Assembly: GCA_002917075.1 (NCBI GenBank)
Contig: NTMA01000009.1
Location: 186,001-250,000, forward strand
DNA length: 64,000 bases
DNA from: Hawksworthiomyces lignivorus
Lineage: Eukaryota; Ascomycota; Sordariomycetes; Ophiostomatales; Ophiostomataceae
Direction of reading: 5' to 3'
A model generated the notes under the pieces. It had not been told where the DNA came from, searched no databases, and saw only the letters and a list, made by a program, of their open reading frames with translations. Positions within the stretch are counted from its first letter, which is position 1, and the number at the start of each line of letters is the position of its first letter. Position numbers and translations under genes: made by a program. Shown here piece by piece: positions 23,401 to 34,110 of the stretch.

Positions 23401-25172
23401 CTTACCGGTGTCAGGCTGGAAGCCCTTTGCAGGGTCCTCCGTGGTGATACGGCACTGGATAGAGAAACCGCGAGTGGAGATGCGGTCCTGCGTCAAGCCG
23501 AGCTGCTGCAGGGAAGCACCGGCGGCAATCTGAATCTGAGCGGCAACAATATCGATGCCAGTGATCTCCTCGGTGATGGTGTGCTCGACCTGAATACGAG
23601 GGTTGATCTCGATAAAGTAGTAGCGGTTCTGCTGGTCGACCAGGAACTCAGCGGTACCGGCGTTGCGGTAGTTGACAGACTTGGCCAGCTTGACGGCGTC
23701 AGCCAAGATGGCGTCACGGGTGGCTGCCGGCAGATCTTTGGCCGGAGCAATCTCGACGACCTTCTGGTGACGACGCTGGACGGAGCAGTCACGCTCATAG
23801 AGATGAACAATATTGCCGTGGTTGTCACCAAGCAGCTGGACCTCAATGTGTTTGGGCTTGTCGAGGAAGCGCTCGACGAAGACGGTGCCGTTGCCAAAGG
23901 CGCTCTTAGCCTCGGAGGTAGCACGGTCGAAGTTCTCCTTCAAGGACTCCACTTCCCGGACAACACGCATACCACGACCGCCTCCACCATAGGCGGCCTT
24001 GATGATGACTGGAAAGCCATACTCGTCGGTGAACTTCTCCACCTCTTCGTAGGTCTCGACTGCGCCCTCAGTACCCGGGACAACAGGCACGTTGGCAGCA
24101 ATAGCTAGTCTGCGAGCTGACACCTTATCACCGAGAGAGTCGATGACTTCGGGGCTGGGTCCAACGAACTAGGAACAGCACAAAGTCAGCATGCGCGTCG
24201 CAGAGAAAAGGCCAGTTGCTAGGAAGTAACATACAATGAGACCAGCCTTCTCGACATTGCGGGCGAATTCGGCATTTTCAGACAGGAAACCGTAGCCTAA
24301 GGAAAATTGTATTAGCTTGAGCGGTTGCGACTGTCATGCATCGCAGCAGAAGACTTACCGGGGTGGATCATCTGAGCGCCATGCTCAAGAGCAATCTTGA
24401 TGATCTCGTCACCGGCCAGGTAAGCACCGACAGGGGTGTACTGCCCACGCTTTCCGATGACATACGCCTCATCGGCCTCTGCAGAGCGAAAATATTAGCT
24501 ATGTGCCCGGTAACAAAAGTAAACAGGATATTAAAAGCCGCTGGTATGGCTCTTACTTTGCCTGTGCATGCTCAGACGGTCCTCATAGCTACACAATTAG
24601 CAGTTGGTCAGACTATGACGAATTCATAAGCTCGCAAGCTCGCTTGTCAGTTACCTGAAAACAGCGATGGTGTGCAGAGACAGCTCGTGGGCCTGTAATT
24701 TTGAGATCAGTCACATGCCAGAGAGCTAGACAGAAAACACCGGGCGTTGAGAATGCGTATGCACCCCTCACCCCAAATAGAAAGACACATACCGTTCTGA
24801 AAATCTGTGGGTACCCAAAACCACATAGTCAGCATAGTTACTCTTATCTTCTCATAACCTTTCTGTCACGGTCCTGTTTGGCTAATGCAAGTAACATACA
24901 CGGATGGCTAAGAAATCGTAGGCGTTAGCATAATCAGTCGCAGGCGAACCAAGACCAAAATCCTTGGTAAACGAGGTTGGTCAGACATAGTATGGAAGGC
25001 ACTTACGGATCTCGCCACGGTTGGCAACGAGGATCTTCCGTAGCTGCATGATGCTGGAGTTGGCCCGGATGCGCTGGATGGTGGCTCCCACAGTGTGAGG
25101 GGCATCGTCATCGAAGACTGCCTCATAGCTGGTGCTGTTGGCAGCGTAGTCGAGGAGAGGTTGCGCAGACAT
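20497..25172 (-). CDS. PYC: Pyruvate carboxylase, ten exons, 1196 residues
   Basis: Biotin enzyme, cytosolic in fungi, that makes oxaloacetate from pyruvate, bicarbonate and ATP. Exons: 25172-25007, 24907-24900 (8 nt), 24804-24793 (12 nt), 24692-24655, 24588-24557, 24478-24359, 24296-24235, 24168-22420, 21972-20680, 20607-20497. The joins rebuild the conserved run NRGEIPIRIFRTAHELS. The biotin carboxylase/ATP-grasp domain has AAYGGGGRGMRVV near residue 207 and EINPRIQVEHT. The carboxyltransferase domain has MDTTWRDAHQS and IHVHTHDSAG. The biotinyl domain has AMKM with Lys1159, 37 residues from the end; the last intron follows directly after AMKM. Length matches the family and no mitochondrial presequence is seen. 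The 447-nt intron after residue 729 contains a tandem repeat. Confidence 0.97.
21973..22419 (-). other. Long repeat-bearing intron of pyruvate carboxylase
   Basis: 447 nt against 61-100 nt for the other introns of this gene. Donor GTAAGT, branch CTAAC, acceptor ATATAG. The intron is an exact multiple of three and open in the coding frame for about 144 codons until a TGA at 21987-21985. Retention would therefore add a hydrophobic repeat tail and remove the biotin domain. Confidence 0.85.
22027..22194. repeat. 24-bp minisatellite, about seven units
   Basis: Seven consecutive 24-bp units starting at 22027, 22051, 22075, 22099, 22123, 22147 and 22171. The units at 22075 and 22099 differ at only a few positions; outer units are more diverged, and weak further copies may run to about 22235. 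Consensus on the plus strand is close to AAAGAGTGAGAGAATGATGT followed by GAGG. It lies wholly inside an intron. Confidence 0.85.
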
Positions 25173-28100
25173 TGTTGCCAATTGGGACTTGAAAAGCTAT
25201 TTCGAACGAATTGTTGAGCTCCTTGATCAGGAGAGCGCAGAAAACGGGGGCGAAAAGGGGTTTTGGAGCTGGACGTAAGCTCCAAGCTCAGCGGCGGAGA
25301 GCTGGCTAGAAGCTACACAGCCTGGCTGCAGTTGCCAAAGAGAGAATGCTGCACCGCTGACGAAATAAGTATGAAGAACACAAATTCGACTCAAACAAAC
25401 GATCAAAACCTCCGATTGTCAGGAGAGGGAAGAAAAAGACTGGTGAAGAAAGAAAAGAAGAAAAAAAAAGATGATGAGACGAGCTACAGAAAGAACAAGA
25501 CACAAAAGGTGGTGATGTGCTTTGATAAGCTCTAAGAAGCAAGAAAACCTGAGTCGGGCAAGCACCAGAAAGTGGGAGCGCGAGGGAATTGTGATCAAAA
25601 CGATTGGGTCCTGAGGTATGCTGTGGCGAGAAAAAAAGCGAATATGGAGCAAGAAATATGGTATGCGACCTGGGGAGCAACAAAGGGAGGGCGAGAGACA
25701 ATAGAATGACAGAGGAGGGATATGGCGGCTAACTACTTAGTGTTGTTGCCTTTGTTGTGTACATGCTCCGCCGCTGTCGCATAAGACCGCGGGATTTTTC
25801 TGTGCTTTCAAACTTTTCATTCTCACATGGGATAGAAGCCCGAGACACATGACTGACCTTTATTTTAAAACACAAGTGATAGCGAGTACGAGATGAGATT
25901 GTTGAAGTTTTCGAAGAGTACTTGAGAGGAAAGAAGAAAAATGAAAGGAGGAAAGCAAAGAGAGGGGAGAAGCCTGGCGGAAAGGCAGAAGAAGGCAGGG
26001 CCGGGCTAGATAGATGACAGACGATATTCTGCTACGGCAGAGCAAGCGCTTTGCAACGGCAATACCGGCGGGATGGATCGGGGTGGGCGGTTCAAGACGA
26101 GAAACCAGAGGAAGAGAGAGAAAGAGTAGGAATTGCGGGATGGGTAGGAGAAAGAGGAAAAGAGAGAAGACCGTTTCAGGGATGAGAAGAGGTCAACTGC
26201 GTCAAGGAAAGAAGTCCGAGGCCCGTTGTGACAGACTATTGCACAAGGTGCTAGCTGTAGCTTCTTGCTTGTAATAGGCGAGGCTTCCAAATTCAGTGAA
26301 GTGGTATGCTAATTATTTTTGTTCCTTGTGTTTTTCTTATTTCATTTTTGCTCTTTACGGAGTACGCTCCCGCCAATTTTTACCCACCCAGCCCACGCCA
26401 TATGTAAAGTCAAACTAGCTAGGGACGATCTGCTCTTCTGAGGAGGAACAAAGACGGAGGGGAGCTTCTCAGTCAGATGGGATAAGCCCCAGATGCCCCA
26501 CGAACATGACTTCGGCTACAACGAAAAAGTATCGTTAGCACCAGCGAGTTACCAAATTTACCGTGGAAAAAGGTACCATCCCTCGGGAAGCATTGAGCGA
26601 GAGGAGAATGGTGAGGGGCAGCAACGAATAGCAGGGGCGCCGGCGGATTATGGTTGCCATTACATTAGCGGGTCATCCGCGAGCTGCAGTACCGTGATGG
26701 ATGGACTAATTGGATGCGGGAACGAGGAAATCAAAGGTGAAAGCATCTGCACCGGAAAAATTTGGTCAGGGAGAGATAATTACAACCGTGAAAAAGGATT
26801 ACCTATCACGGACTACATAGGCGCCATCCGGTGACACTGAATCATTGAGCTCTCAAGGCCAGGCCATAAAGCTGAGTAGAAGTAAGTGTAGTCGCTTTCA
26901 GGAGCTAACCAAGGGAGCCGCGGTACATTTTGAGCGAGTCGTAATGAGTAGAAGAGAGAGCGTGCAAGGCCGTACGTAGACCGAGAGAGAAACGAAAGAA
27001 AAGCCGAAACCCGTAATTGGTTTTAGTGGTCAAACGACTAGCCAGTGTCATCTTCCCCTTGGCCTTTCCCAAGTATCCCCAGCCCTGCCCTGTCCGTTAG
27101 ATCTGCGGGCCATCTTCGGGTTTGGCCCCGAGGGATGTTCGCCCGTGCCTACTATATCTGGGGCTACTTTTGCAGCGATTGCTCTGCCTCTACCTACGGA
27201 CACTTCAATTGGTAACTTCCAGGCCGCAGCCTTTTGTTTTCGTTCAGCCGAGGATAACGACGGAAGCCAACGACGGAAGCCAACGACAATAGAAAATGAA
27301 ATGTCGATGATTGCATTATGCAACATACTTTAATACTAGTCTGTTCTCGTATTTTGTACGCAAGGATGCTCTTCTTCCAGAGGCACGATAGTGTTTTTAC
27401 GGCAAAGTCCTAGTCGAGAGCAGGGGCCCGGAAATTCGACTTGCTCGGCACAAAGGAAGACGAGCCAAAAGATTTCTGCCAGCCGCCTCTTTCACAAACC
27501 TCCCACCCCTCTCTAACCAGAGACCGCGCACCCCCACCGGTCCGTCAAGGTCGACTCAGAGCTCTTTGTGCACAGAATGTTGCACGGACACAACGCAGAA
27601 ATAGGGCATGCTTTTGCGTCAAAATCCGTTTTTCCTTAGAGTGATGTCATGGACAATCTCTCCCCACCCATCTCATCTTCACCGTCTCCCTTGTCTTGCC
27701 TTTGAGCGATATAATTTAGATAAGAATGTCTATACGATGTATACAATTGTAACTAGACGTTGGATCTCATGCCATATCGCGTTGATCCAGACTGCCACAC
27801 TTGGCAATTGCATTACGCATATACATATGTGTACGGTTGTGGTTCTACCAATCGTGAATTGCACATGCTCACCAAATTTTCCTATAAGAGACGGCAGCAT
27901 AATATGGCGTTACCTTGTGGTAAAAGGCAAACTAACCATTCTAGGCCTGTATTGTCGTTTATCCAAGTGGTTCTTACTCGACTAGGGTGCCTGATGAGAG
28001 GCACAAGGACCAAAGTTCGTCGGGGGGACAGGTCTAGACTCCGACCTCGGCTGACGCCGGTGAAATTAGCCGTGACTCAATACATGGCATTTCTAGAGAA

Positions 28101-29990
28101 TCCCCTTCTTCCTCTGCCACATTTCGATTTTGTTCGACCCCCATTCCCCCATACGCCATGGCTTTTCATATCCTAAATTTTGGTCGTAAAATTTTTTCCT
28201 CTAGTCAGCTGAGCTTGAGTCATATTCCTGTGACTATGAAAGCTAGTTCTTTTCACACCATGCTGACCGTCGAAAAATGTGTATAGACAAGGCTCTCAGG
28301 TGAGCAAAATAAGAAAAGAGCATAAGCATCCCCGAAGTACGGACTGCACCCCCAACTCTAGCAAAATGGAAACAATTTTCAATTGATCATGAATTTCTCC
28401 CCTTCGTTTTGTATTTGCTCTTGACTTTGAGGCAAGGCATTCTGCATTTGACGGCGGCTGTCTCGCATGTAAGTGCCGGATCAGGACAGATAAGAGGATG
28501 TCCGCCTCATCAACAACCAATAAATCACAAGTGAAATGTCGATGGCCCGTAGTGATATGGCATCCCAGTGATGATACATGGTTTTTTTAGTCTACGGGGG
28601 GGGGGTGTTGAACATGCTTTAGTTTTCTCCTTCTTTTTCGTTTCCTTTTTCCTTTTTTCATTTTTCTTTCCTTTCTTTTGGCTATGTCAATTTTCTGTCA
28701 ACTTGCCCCACGCATTCAAAAGTCTTGGCGGCGCATCGGACCACCGTAGGCAAGCAAGCAGAGCAGACCACATCTAACCCGCATGCAAAGCAAGTAGGCT
28801 TTTTTAGCAGCATATGGCAGTAAATGAATAACGGCGTCGGCCGGCTCCTGCAGCTTCTACTCAACAATTTCAGATGGAATATCTATATTCTTGCATACGG
28901 AAATGCATCTTCTCGTCTTTTTTGTCTGCACAGTCTTTTCTTACCGCAGTTTAGTTTGTTGTGTTTTTTCCGGGCAAAAGGATACTTTGAAAGAGAGGAC
29001 ATCGTAACGCTGACTTCCGCACCGATAGCGCGTAGTTCTCGAGAAGCAGGGCCGGGGGTGAGGATAGCTATCACTTTCAGCCTCTCAAGGGAAGGTGTAT
29101 CCGAGTAAGACACAAATACCCACTACATGAGGCAAGCGCATCCGCAGAAGGTGTGCAGGACTTTGGGCGAATGGCATGGTTTTAAAGCTTCAAAGCTTAA
29201 CTGCTTCACCATCCCCCCGCAAATCCCTTTGATCTATTCACAAAATCGCATTGCGATATTTTTTTATCTCTTCTCATTCTTATTTTTGGAAATGCCTTGT
29301 ATCCCAGGCTTCCTTCCGGTTAGCTTCGGAGGCGTCAAAAAGAGGGTGAGGCAAATCTGGGGAAGACTTGACTTCGTCTTTTTGGGTATTCCATTGGCTA
29401 GTTCCTAGGACGAATGGATTCGTACGGACCACCGTCTGGACGCCATCTCATTGTGTGTTCATCTTTGTCCTCTTCTACATCTCTTCTGGTTATTCTCATA
29501 ATCAGATCGGTACTGCAGCACATGAAGCACAAGACAAAAAATATGATGACATAAGGACACGGATTTCGCATCGTGATGCTCAAGAATACAAAAAGTACAA
29601 CAGACACGTGTCTGTGTGGTAGAGCGTACTATACAGCGTCTCTAGTTCACCCGGGTAATGTTCAGTCATGATGTTCTCCATCTTCGCCGCCTCTCATCTC
29701 TCAGTCTCCTCAGTCTCACTGCTCAATCTTCGAGCAAAAGAGAAGGCAGAGAAGGCCTAGAAAGATAGTGAAATCCAATACTCGAGGCAAAGACACCGCA
29801 AAAGTATGGCGTCCTGACATCCGAGATTTGGTCTGCACTATCTTGCCGCTTCATTACCTCCGTCCAGTCACATCCTTTCCACGTACTGTCACTCTTCCTT
29901 TTACAGTGCCATCGCTGTGCCTTTCAGTTTTATTCATTTTTATTGTTTTTTGTATTTCCTCTCCTCCACACTTCTACTCAGCTTCGCCCT
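25173..29990. other. 4.8-kb gene-poor region upstream of pyruvate carboxylase
   Basis: The first 500 bases upstream of the PYC ATG are pyrimidine-rich on its coding strand, as in many fungal promoters of highly expressed genes. Purine-rich simple sequence continues to about 26200 on the plus strand. One exact TACGGAGTA lies at 26356-26364, and a G10 run at 28596-28605. The ATG-led ORF at 26493-26834 (plus, 113 codons) is hydrophilic but shows no family and is not called. No RNA gene or transposon remnant recognised. Confidence 0.5.
28596..28605. repeat. G10 homopolymer
   Basis: Ten consecutive G within the gene-poor stretch, followed by a T-rich tract. Simple sequence. Confidence 0.8.
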
Positions 29991-30848
29991 CTACTTCTTC
30001 ACTGCGCTCTCAACCTTGGCCTCAGCTGCCTTAGCGTTTGCTTTGGCAGCCTCCAGCACGCCGGTCACGCTTTGGTTGGCCTTCTCCTTGCCTCCCCAGT
30101 TGTGGTACTGCAGGTACCGGTAGCCCTGCGTGAGCTGCGCACCCTCGTTGACGAAGTGGCACAAGAAGAGGAGGTAGTTGGCGGGGGTAACTGCCATGGC
30201 GTAGCGCATGAATGTTGCAGAGTAGATCACGAGGGCGAACGTCATCTTGCCAGAAATTCTTCATGTGCGGTTAGCAGCTACCTTTGGGTTCGCGATGGAA
30301 AAGTGGAAGAAAGTTCAGAGACATAAAGGCACTTACAAATCCGGGCTTTTCTGCGTGTCCATCACCGCCGCCACCGGAATACCGAAGTTGGAGACCGGGC
30401 CCCAGAAGTCTGTGAAAAAGAAATAGGGTCAGTATAAGGCTAATATTAACAATCATTAAAAGGCATGGCCAAAAAAAAAAAGATCTTGAATGATGATGAG
30501 CCGCCTCAAATCGGACAACCCCGCCGCCGACGTCCTGTCGGCTACTATGGCATCGGTTCCGGAAACGAGGCCGATTCCGGCATGACAACAATGCCAATGG
30601 TTATGAAATGCGACCAGCAATAGCAGATAACCTTGCTTCTTGGTTCGAATATTTGCGATGCGCCATATCCCACATCATTATGCCAACATCGTTGCTGTCC
30701 GGATTTTACGGAGGGGAGAGATGCGATGGATGGAAGAGTCATAAAATGGCACGCAAAGAATGGGATATAACATACGTGTTGAGCAAACATAGTCGAGCAC
30801 GGGGTTCGAACGGATCTTGGCGTTCGCCGCTTTAATGAAAGCTGCCAT
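29991..30848 (-). CDS. MPC1: Mitochondrial pyruvate carrier subunit MPC1, three exons, 137 residues
   Basis: Inner-membrane subunit of the heteromeric pyruvate carrier that imports cytosolic pyruvate. Exons: 30848-30776, 30409-30337 and 30258-29991. The family core is clear: [19 protein letters not shown], then [20 protein letters not shown], then [18 protein letters not shown] and QGYRYLQY, giving two to three membrane segments. The first intron (366 nt) is long for this window. The C-terminal tail is Lys/Ala-rich and probably forms a helix. The start is fixed by the in-frame ATG at 30848 before a short amphipathic N-terminus. [11 protein letters not shown] matches MPC1 rather than MPC2. Confidence 0.95.
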
Positions 30849-31480
30849 GGTGAGGAGTAGTAGCAAGAATGACGCAAAAGGGGTTGAGATCGAGAAAGGT
30901 CGTCGTTGGAAATTTCGAAGAGGCGCTTTTCGGTCGTTGAGTCGTTGAGGTTTTGTTGTGCGGGACTTGGGGAGGAGGAAAAAACGAAGCGCGGATTGGT
31001 TGGCTAGGACCGGACTCAGCGGTTTATCCAGTCATAGCTTCCGTTTTTTTCCCCAATCGATTAGAAACCAGATATATCGGGATTATCGGACATGCCCCTC
31101 TGGGTTCCGGTGACAGCTATCACGTGCGCTTGTAAGACGCTGGACAACGTACGGGCATGCGCATAATGAAAAAGATAAATACTAGAATCTTTTTTTACGA
31201 AGTAGATTTAGATAAAGCAAGTGGTCGAAATGGTATCATTTATATTTATAGCATGGGTGCCCTGAAGGTGACCGACGGGACAGTTGACAAGATGATACAA
31301 GCCCCATTTTCATATCTGCCTTGGTATTTGACCAGTTCTCTTCCCAGCTTTTGTCGCAATCTCTAAAACGCCGCAAAGTTGCATAGAACTTCTATCTAGC
31401 AAGAATAAAATTAAACAAGAGCCAATTGCGTCCTCTTCCTCAATGTAATCCAGATCTGTTTTGCAAGAAAAACACAGCTT
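30849..31480. other. MPC1 promoter and SmB 3' flank
   Basis: Upstream of MPC1 and downstream of SmB, both on the minus strand. It holds an E-box at 31119-31126. No gene recognised. Confidence 0.5.
31119..31126. promoter_or_regulatory. Cbf1-type E-box upstream of MPC1
   Basis: ATCACGTG, 271 bp upstream of the MPC1 ATG. It matches the RTCACGTG core bound by Cbf1 and related bHLH factors. An 8-mer of this kind may occur by chance, so function is inferred from position only. Confidence 0.35.
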
Positions 31481-32506
31481 TTACCGCCGTGGAGGAGGGT
31501 TGAATCCGGGAGGTGGTGCACCGCCAGACGGAAAGCCAGGAGGCGGGAAGCCGGGGCCACCGGGGAAGCCAGCAGGAGGGGGGAATCCGCCGGCGGGGAA
31601 TCCTGGGGGTGCTGCAAGGCAGGATGTTAGTGGAGACGGGGCAGAGAGATGCAAAGTGAAGGAAGAACTTACGACCGCCGCGGCCGAAGCCAGGCGCGCC
31701 TGGGAAACCAGGAGGGAATGGCTGGCCAGGCCCGCCGACACCAGCAGCAGGACCCTAAATAAGTTAGCTATAGTCGCTACAAAAGCAGCAAAAAAGCAAT
31801 AAAATCATCAACGGAACTTACGGCCAGAGAAATTGGTGCGGGCGCGCCGCGACCCGCCGGCCGCGCCACGCCTGGGCCAGCTGCCAGACCGGATGCTACA
31901 CCGGCCGTTGGCGCCTTACCCAGGCGGGCACTGGGGTCTGCTGGCGGCGGCGACTCGACCGACAGAGAGACGATGTGAGCACCACGGACGATGGTCAGGC
32001 CCAGTGTGCGCTTCTCCTCTTGCTCGATGGTCGTCGTCTGGGAGCCGGATGCGGCGCCCGGTACAGCAGGCTTGGTCTGCTTCCGGCGAAGGCGACGGAA
32101 CTCTTCGGTGTCGGCCAGGACAAGGTTCATGTGCTAGATCTCGCGGTTAGCAGAAAGGCTCCTCGTTGCAAGCCTGCTCCACAGAGCACACCGCCGCTTC
32201 AGAGACAACCCCGCCATAACTCTTCTTACCTTGTCAAAAGCCAGCATCTGGCCAGTCATCTGACGACCGTCGTTGAGGGTGATCCTCATCCGATAGTTGA
32301 TCTGAGATGTATTGTCAGCTTTGCATTATTTTAATTCGTAGTAGAATGTCATCTTGAGACCGCGTGCGTTCGAAAGGAGGGAGGACATACGTATCCGGCC
32401 TACATGAGAGATAACCACCATTTTTGTTAGCAAACAATAAGTTGATAGTTAAGGGGAGCTGCCGGATAGGGAAACTTACCATCTTGCCTTGCTTGTTGGA
32501 CGCCAT
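31481..32506 (-). CDS. SMB1: Spliceosomal Sm protein B, six exons, 210 residues
   Basis: Core protein of the heptameric Sm ring on U1, U2, U4 and U5 snRNAs, in the nucleus. Exons: 32506-32480, 32399-32391 (9 nt), 32301-32230, 32133-31822, 31754-31673, 31611-31481. Sm1 is INYRMRITLNDGRQMTGQ with AFDKHMNLVL; Sm2 is near residues 79-93 (LGLTIVRGAHIVSL). The C-terminal 100 residues are Gly/Pro-rich with PPPGF repeats and end PPPRR, typical of SmB rather than SmN-like short forms. The 9-nt exon gives Ala-Gly-Tyr just before Sm1 and keeps the usual spacing. The gene is divergent from RPL11, with 539 bp between start codons. Confidence 0.94.
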
Positions 32507-32847
32507 GTTGACAAGCTTTTGTAGCAGCTCGCAAATAAATGCAGCACACTACTATCGTGGTCTCAGGTATTGGGTTTCAAAAATTGTGCCAAAGCGTTCT
32601 CCTTTGTTTTCTTCAAAGCTTAAGAAGCTTCGGCGCAGTTTCTCTCAGAAGAACGTCTTTGTTTAAGGCGTCCTTGTAAGATAACCGCTGACGGGAGAGT
32701 TGGAATATAGCAGCAACAAGAAGCACTCCAGACCAAATCCGCGAAGCTCTCAAAGTTTCTTCGATCGCGAGAGAAACAAAGACCCATATTTCCTTACCTA
32801 ATCTTCTTCGTTCTCTTTGGTCGTCGCCCACCAAACTTCAAGTCATT

Positions 32848-32855
32848 TCACGTGA
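32848..32855. promoter_or_regulatory. Palindromic E-box TCACGTGA
   Basis: Perfect 8-bp palindrome matching the Cbf1 core, about 190 bp upstream of the RPL11 start and 342 bp upstream of the SmB start. Confidence 0.5.
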
Positions 32856-32864
32856 CTGGACTAC

Positions 32865-32872
32865 TAGGGTTT
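32865..32872. promoter_or_regulatory. Telo-box-like TAGGGTTT
   Basis: Matches the half-repeat bound by Tbf1-type factors in ribosomal protein promoters of several ascomycetes. It sits 9 bp from the E-box. Confidence 0.45.
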
Positions 32873-33045
32873 TCTGGGGGGTAGCCGCCTCACCGCCCGC
32901 ACAAAATTTTGAATGCCCTACTAATTTCCTTTGACGATTTATTCCAATTTTCAATTCTGATCTCTTCTCTTGGACTATCACCACCAACACACCATCGACA
33001 AGCATTTCCCTCGACAACCACCCCACGAGGACATTATCATTCAAA

Positions 33046-33748
33046 ATGGTTCGTGCATCCCAGTTGAAGATTTCGATACATATTGCAAGCATGCACTCTT
33101 CTCGTTTCCAATTGCTAACAGCTCGCTCGTACAGTCTGAGAAGGTCGCCAACCCCATGCGGGAGCTCCGCATCCAGAAGCTCGTCCTGAACATCTCTGTC
33201 GGCGAATCTGGTGACAGACTCACCCGTGCCGCTAAGGTTCTGGAGCAGCTGAGCGGTCAGACCCCTGTTTACAGTAAGTTTATGATCCCACGAATGTCGC
33301 AGAGGAGAAGATGAAAATTTAAAAATTTGAGAGGGAAAAACAAAACTAATCGTGTCTTCTCTCTTCTCCAGGCAAGGCCCGCTACACTGTCCGCACGTTC
33401 GGTATCCGCCGTAACGAAAAGATCTCTGTCCACGTCACCATCCGCGGCCCCAAGGCCGAGGAGATCCTGGAGCGTGGCCTCAAGGTCAAGGAATACGAGC
33501 TGCGCAAGCGCAACTTCAGCGAGACCGGCAACTTCGGCTTTGGTATCAGCGAGCACATCGACCTGGGTATCAAATACGACCCCGGTATCGGTATCTACGG
33601 CATGGACTTCTACTGCTGCATGACCCGCCCGGGTGAGCGTGTGTCCCGCCGCCGCCGTGCCAAGGCCCGTGTCGGTGCCAACCACCGTATCAACCGCGAC
33701 GAGACCGTCCGGTGGTTCAAGCAGCGCTTCGACGGCATTGTCCGCTAA
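33046..33748 (+). CDS. RPL11: 60S ribosomal protein L11 (uL5), three exons, 172 residues
   Basis: Large-subunit protein that binds 5S rRNA. Exons: 33046-33048, 33135-33273 and 33372-33748. The first coding exon is only the ATG; the intron has a GTTCGT donor, a TTGCTAACA branch site and a TACAG acceptor, and gives [12 protein letters not shown]. The rest is textbook uL5: [32 protein letters not shown] and [17 protein letters not shown]. Length is normal. The alternative, translation straight through from 33046, gives an unrelated N-terminus, so the splice is preferred. Confidence 0.95.
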
Positions 33749-34110
33749 GCGGCTCAGCTTTGGGCTAAAAAAAATGGGGTTTAGGATGAACGGAGAAAAA
33801 CAGAAAAGAAATCAAAAGAGAAATGAATTAACGGCATGGGTTTCGGTTTCGGGAAACGGAGCAATTGGTTGTGTACATTTTTGTCCCCTTCGAAGGCTTG
33901 TTTTTTCTTTCGAGGGAAGCTGTCAGTTTTGACAACCCAAAAAATCATCGCTTGACAATTTTTTGTCTTAGCAGCGGCCTTAGAGACCGACCGGCGCCTA
34001 TGCCGGCTTTTCTATTTTCCCCTTTATGTCCTTCTGTCCCCTTGTTGAAAAGTGATGTTCACGCGTAGTCTTTTCATCTAGTCGATGGAAGTTTTCGATT
34101 GTAGTTCTAT
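33749..34110. other. Convergent 3' spacer between RPL11 and the MDR gene
   Basis: 3' ends of two converging genes. No gene recognised. Confidence 0.6.

Larger units (their letters stand above)
32507..33045. promoter_or_regulatory. Bidirectional promoter of SMB1 and RPL11
   Basis: 539 bp between the two start codons. It contains an E-box at 32848-32855 and a telo-box-like TAGGGTTT at 32865-32872, only 9 bp apart, about 175-200 bp before the RPL11 ATG. Both site types are known from ribosomal protein promoters in fungi outside Saccharomyces (Cbf1 and Tbf1). Confidence 0.5.

Noticed and set aside
23284..24108. 274-codon plus-strand ORF
   Set aside because: It is antisense to the biotin carboxylase domain of pyruvate carboxylase and is explained by codon bias of the real gene.
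26493..26834. 113-codon ATG-led plus-strand ORF
   Set aside because: Hydrophilic and not low in complexity, but no motif, neighbour logic or splice signal supports it. Left for a conservation test.
30803..30811. tRNA B-box-like GGTTCGAAC
   Set aside because: It lies in MPC1 exon 1 coding sequence (Arg-Ser-Asn-Pro on the other strand). No A box or cloverleaf can be built around it.
33269..33685. 138-codon minus-strand ORF
   Set aside because: Antisense to RPL11 exon 3; a shadow of a strongly codon-biased gene.
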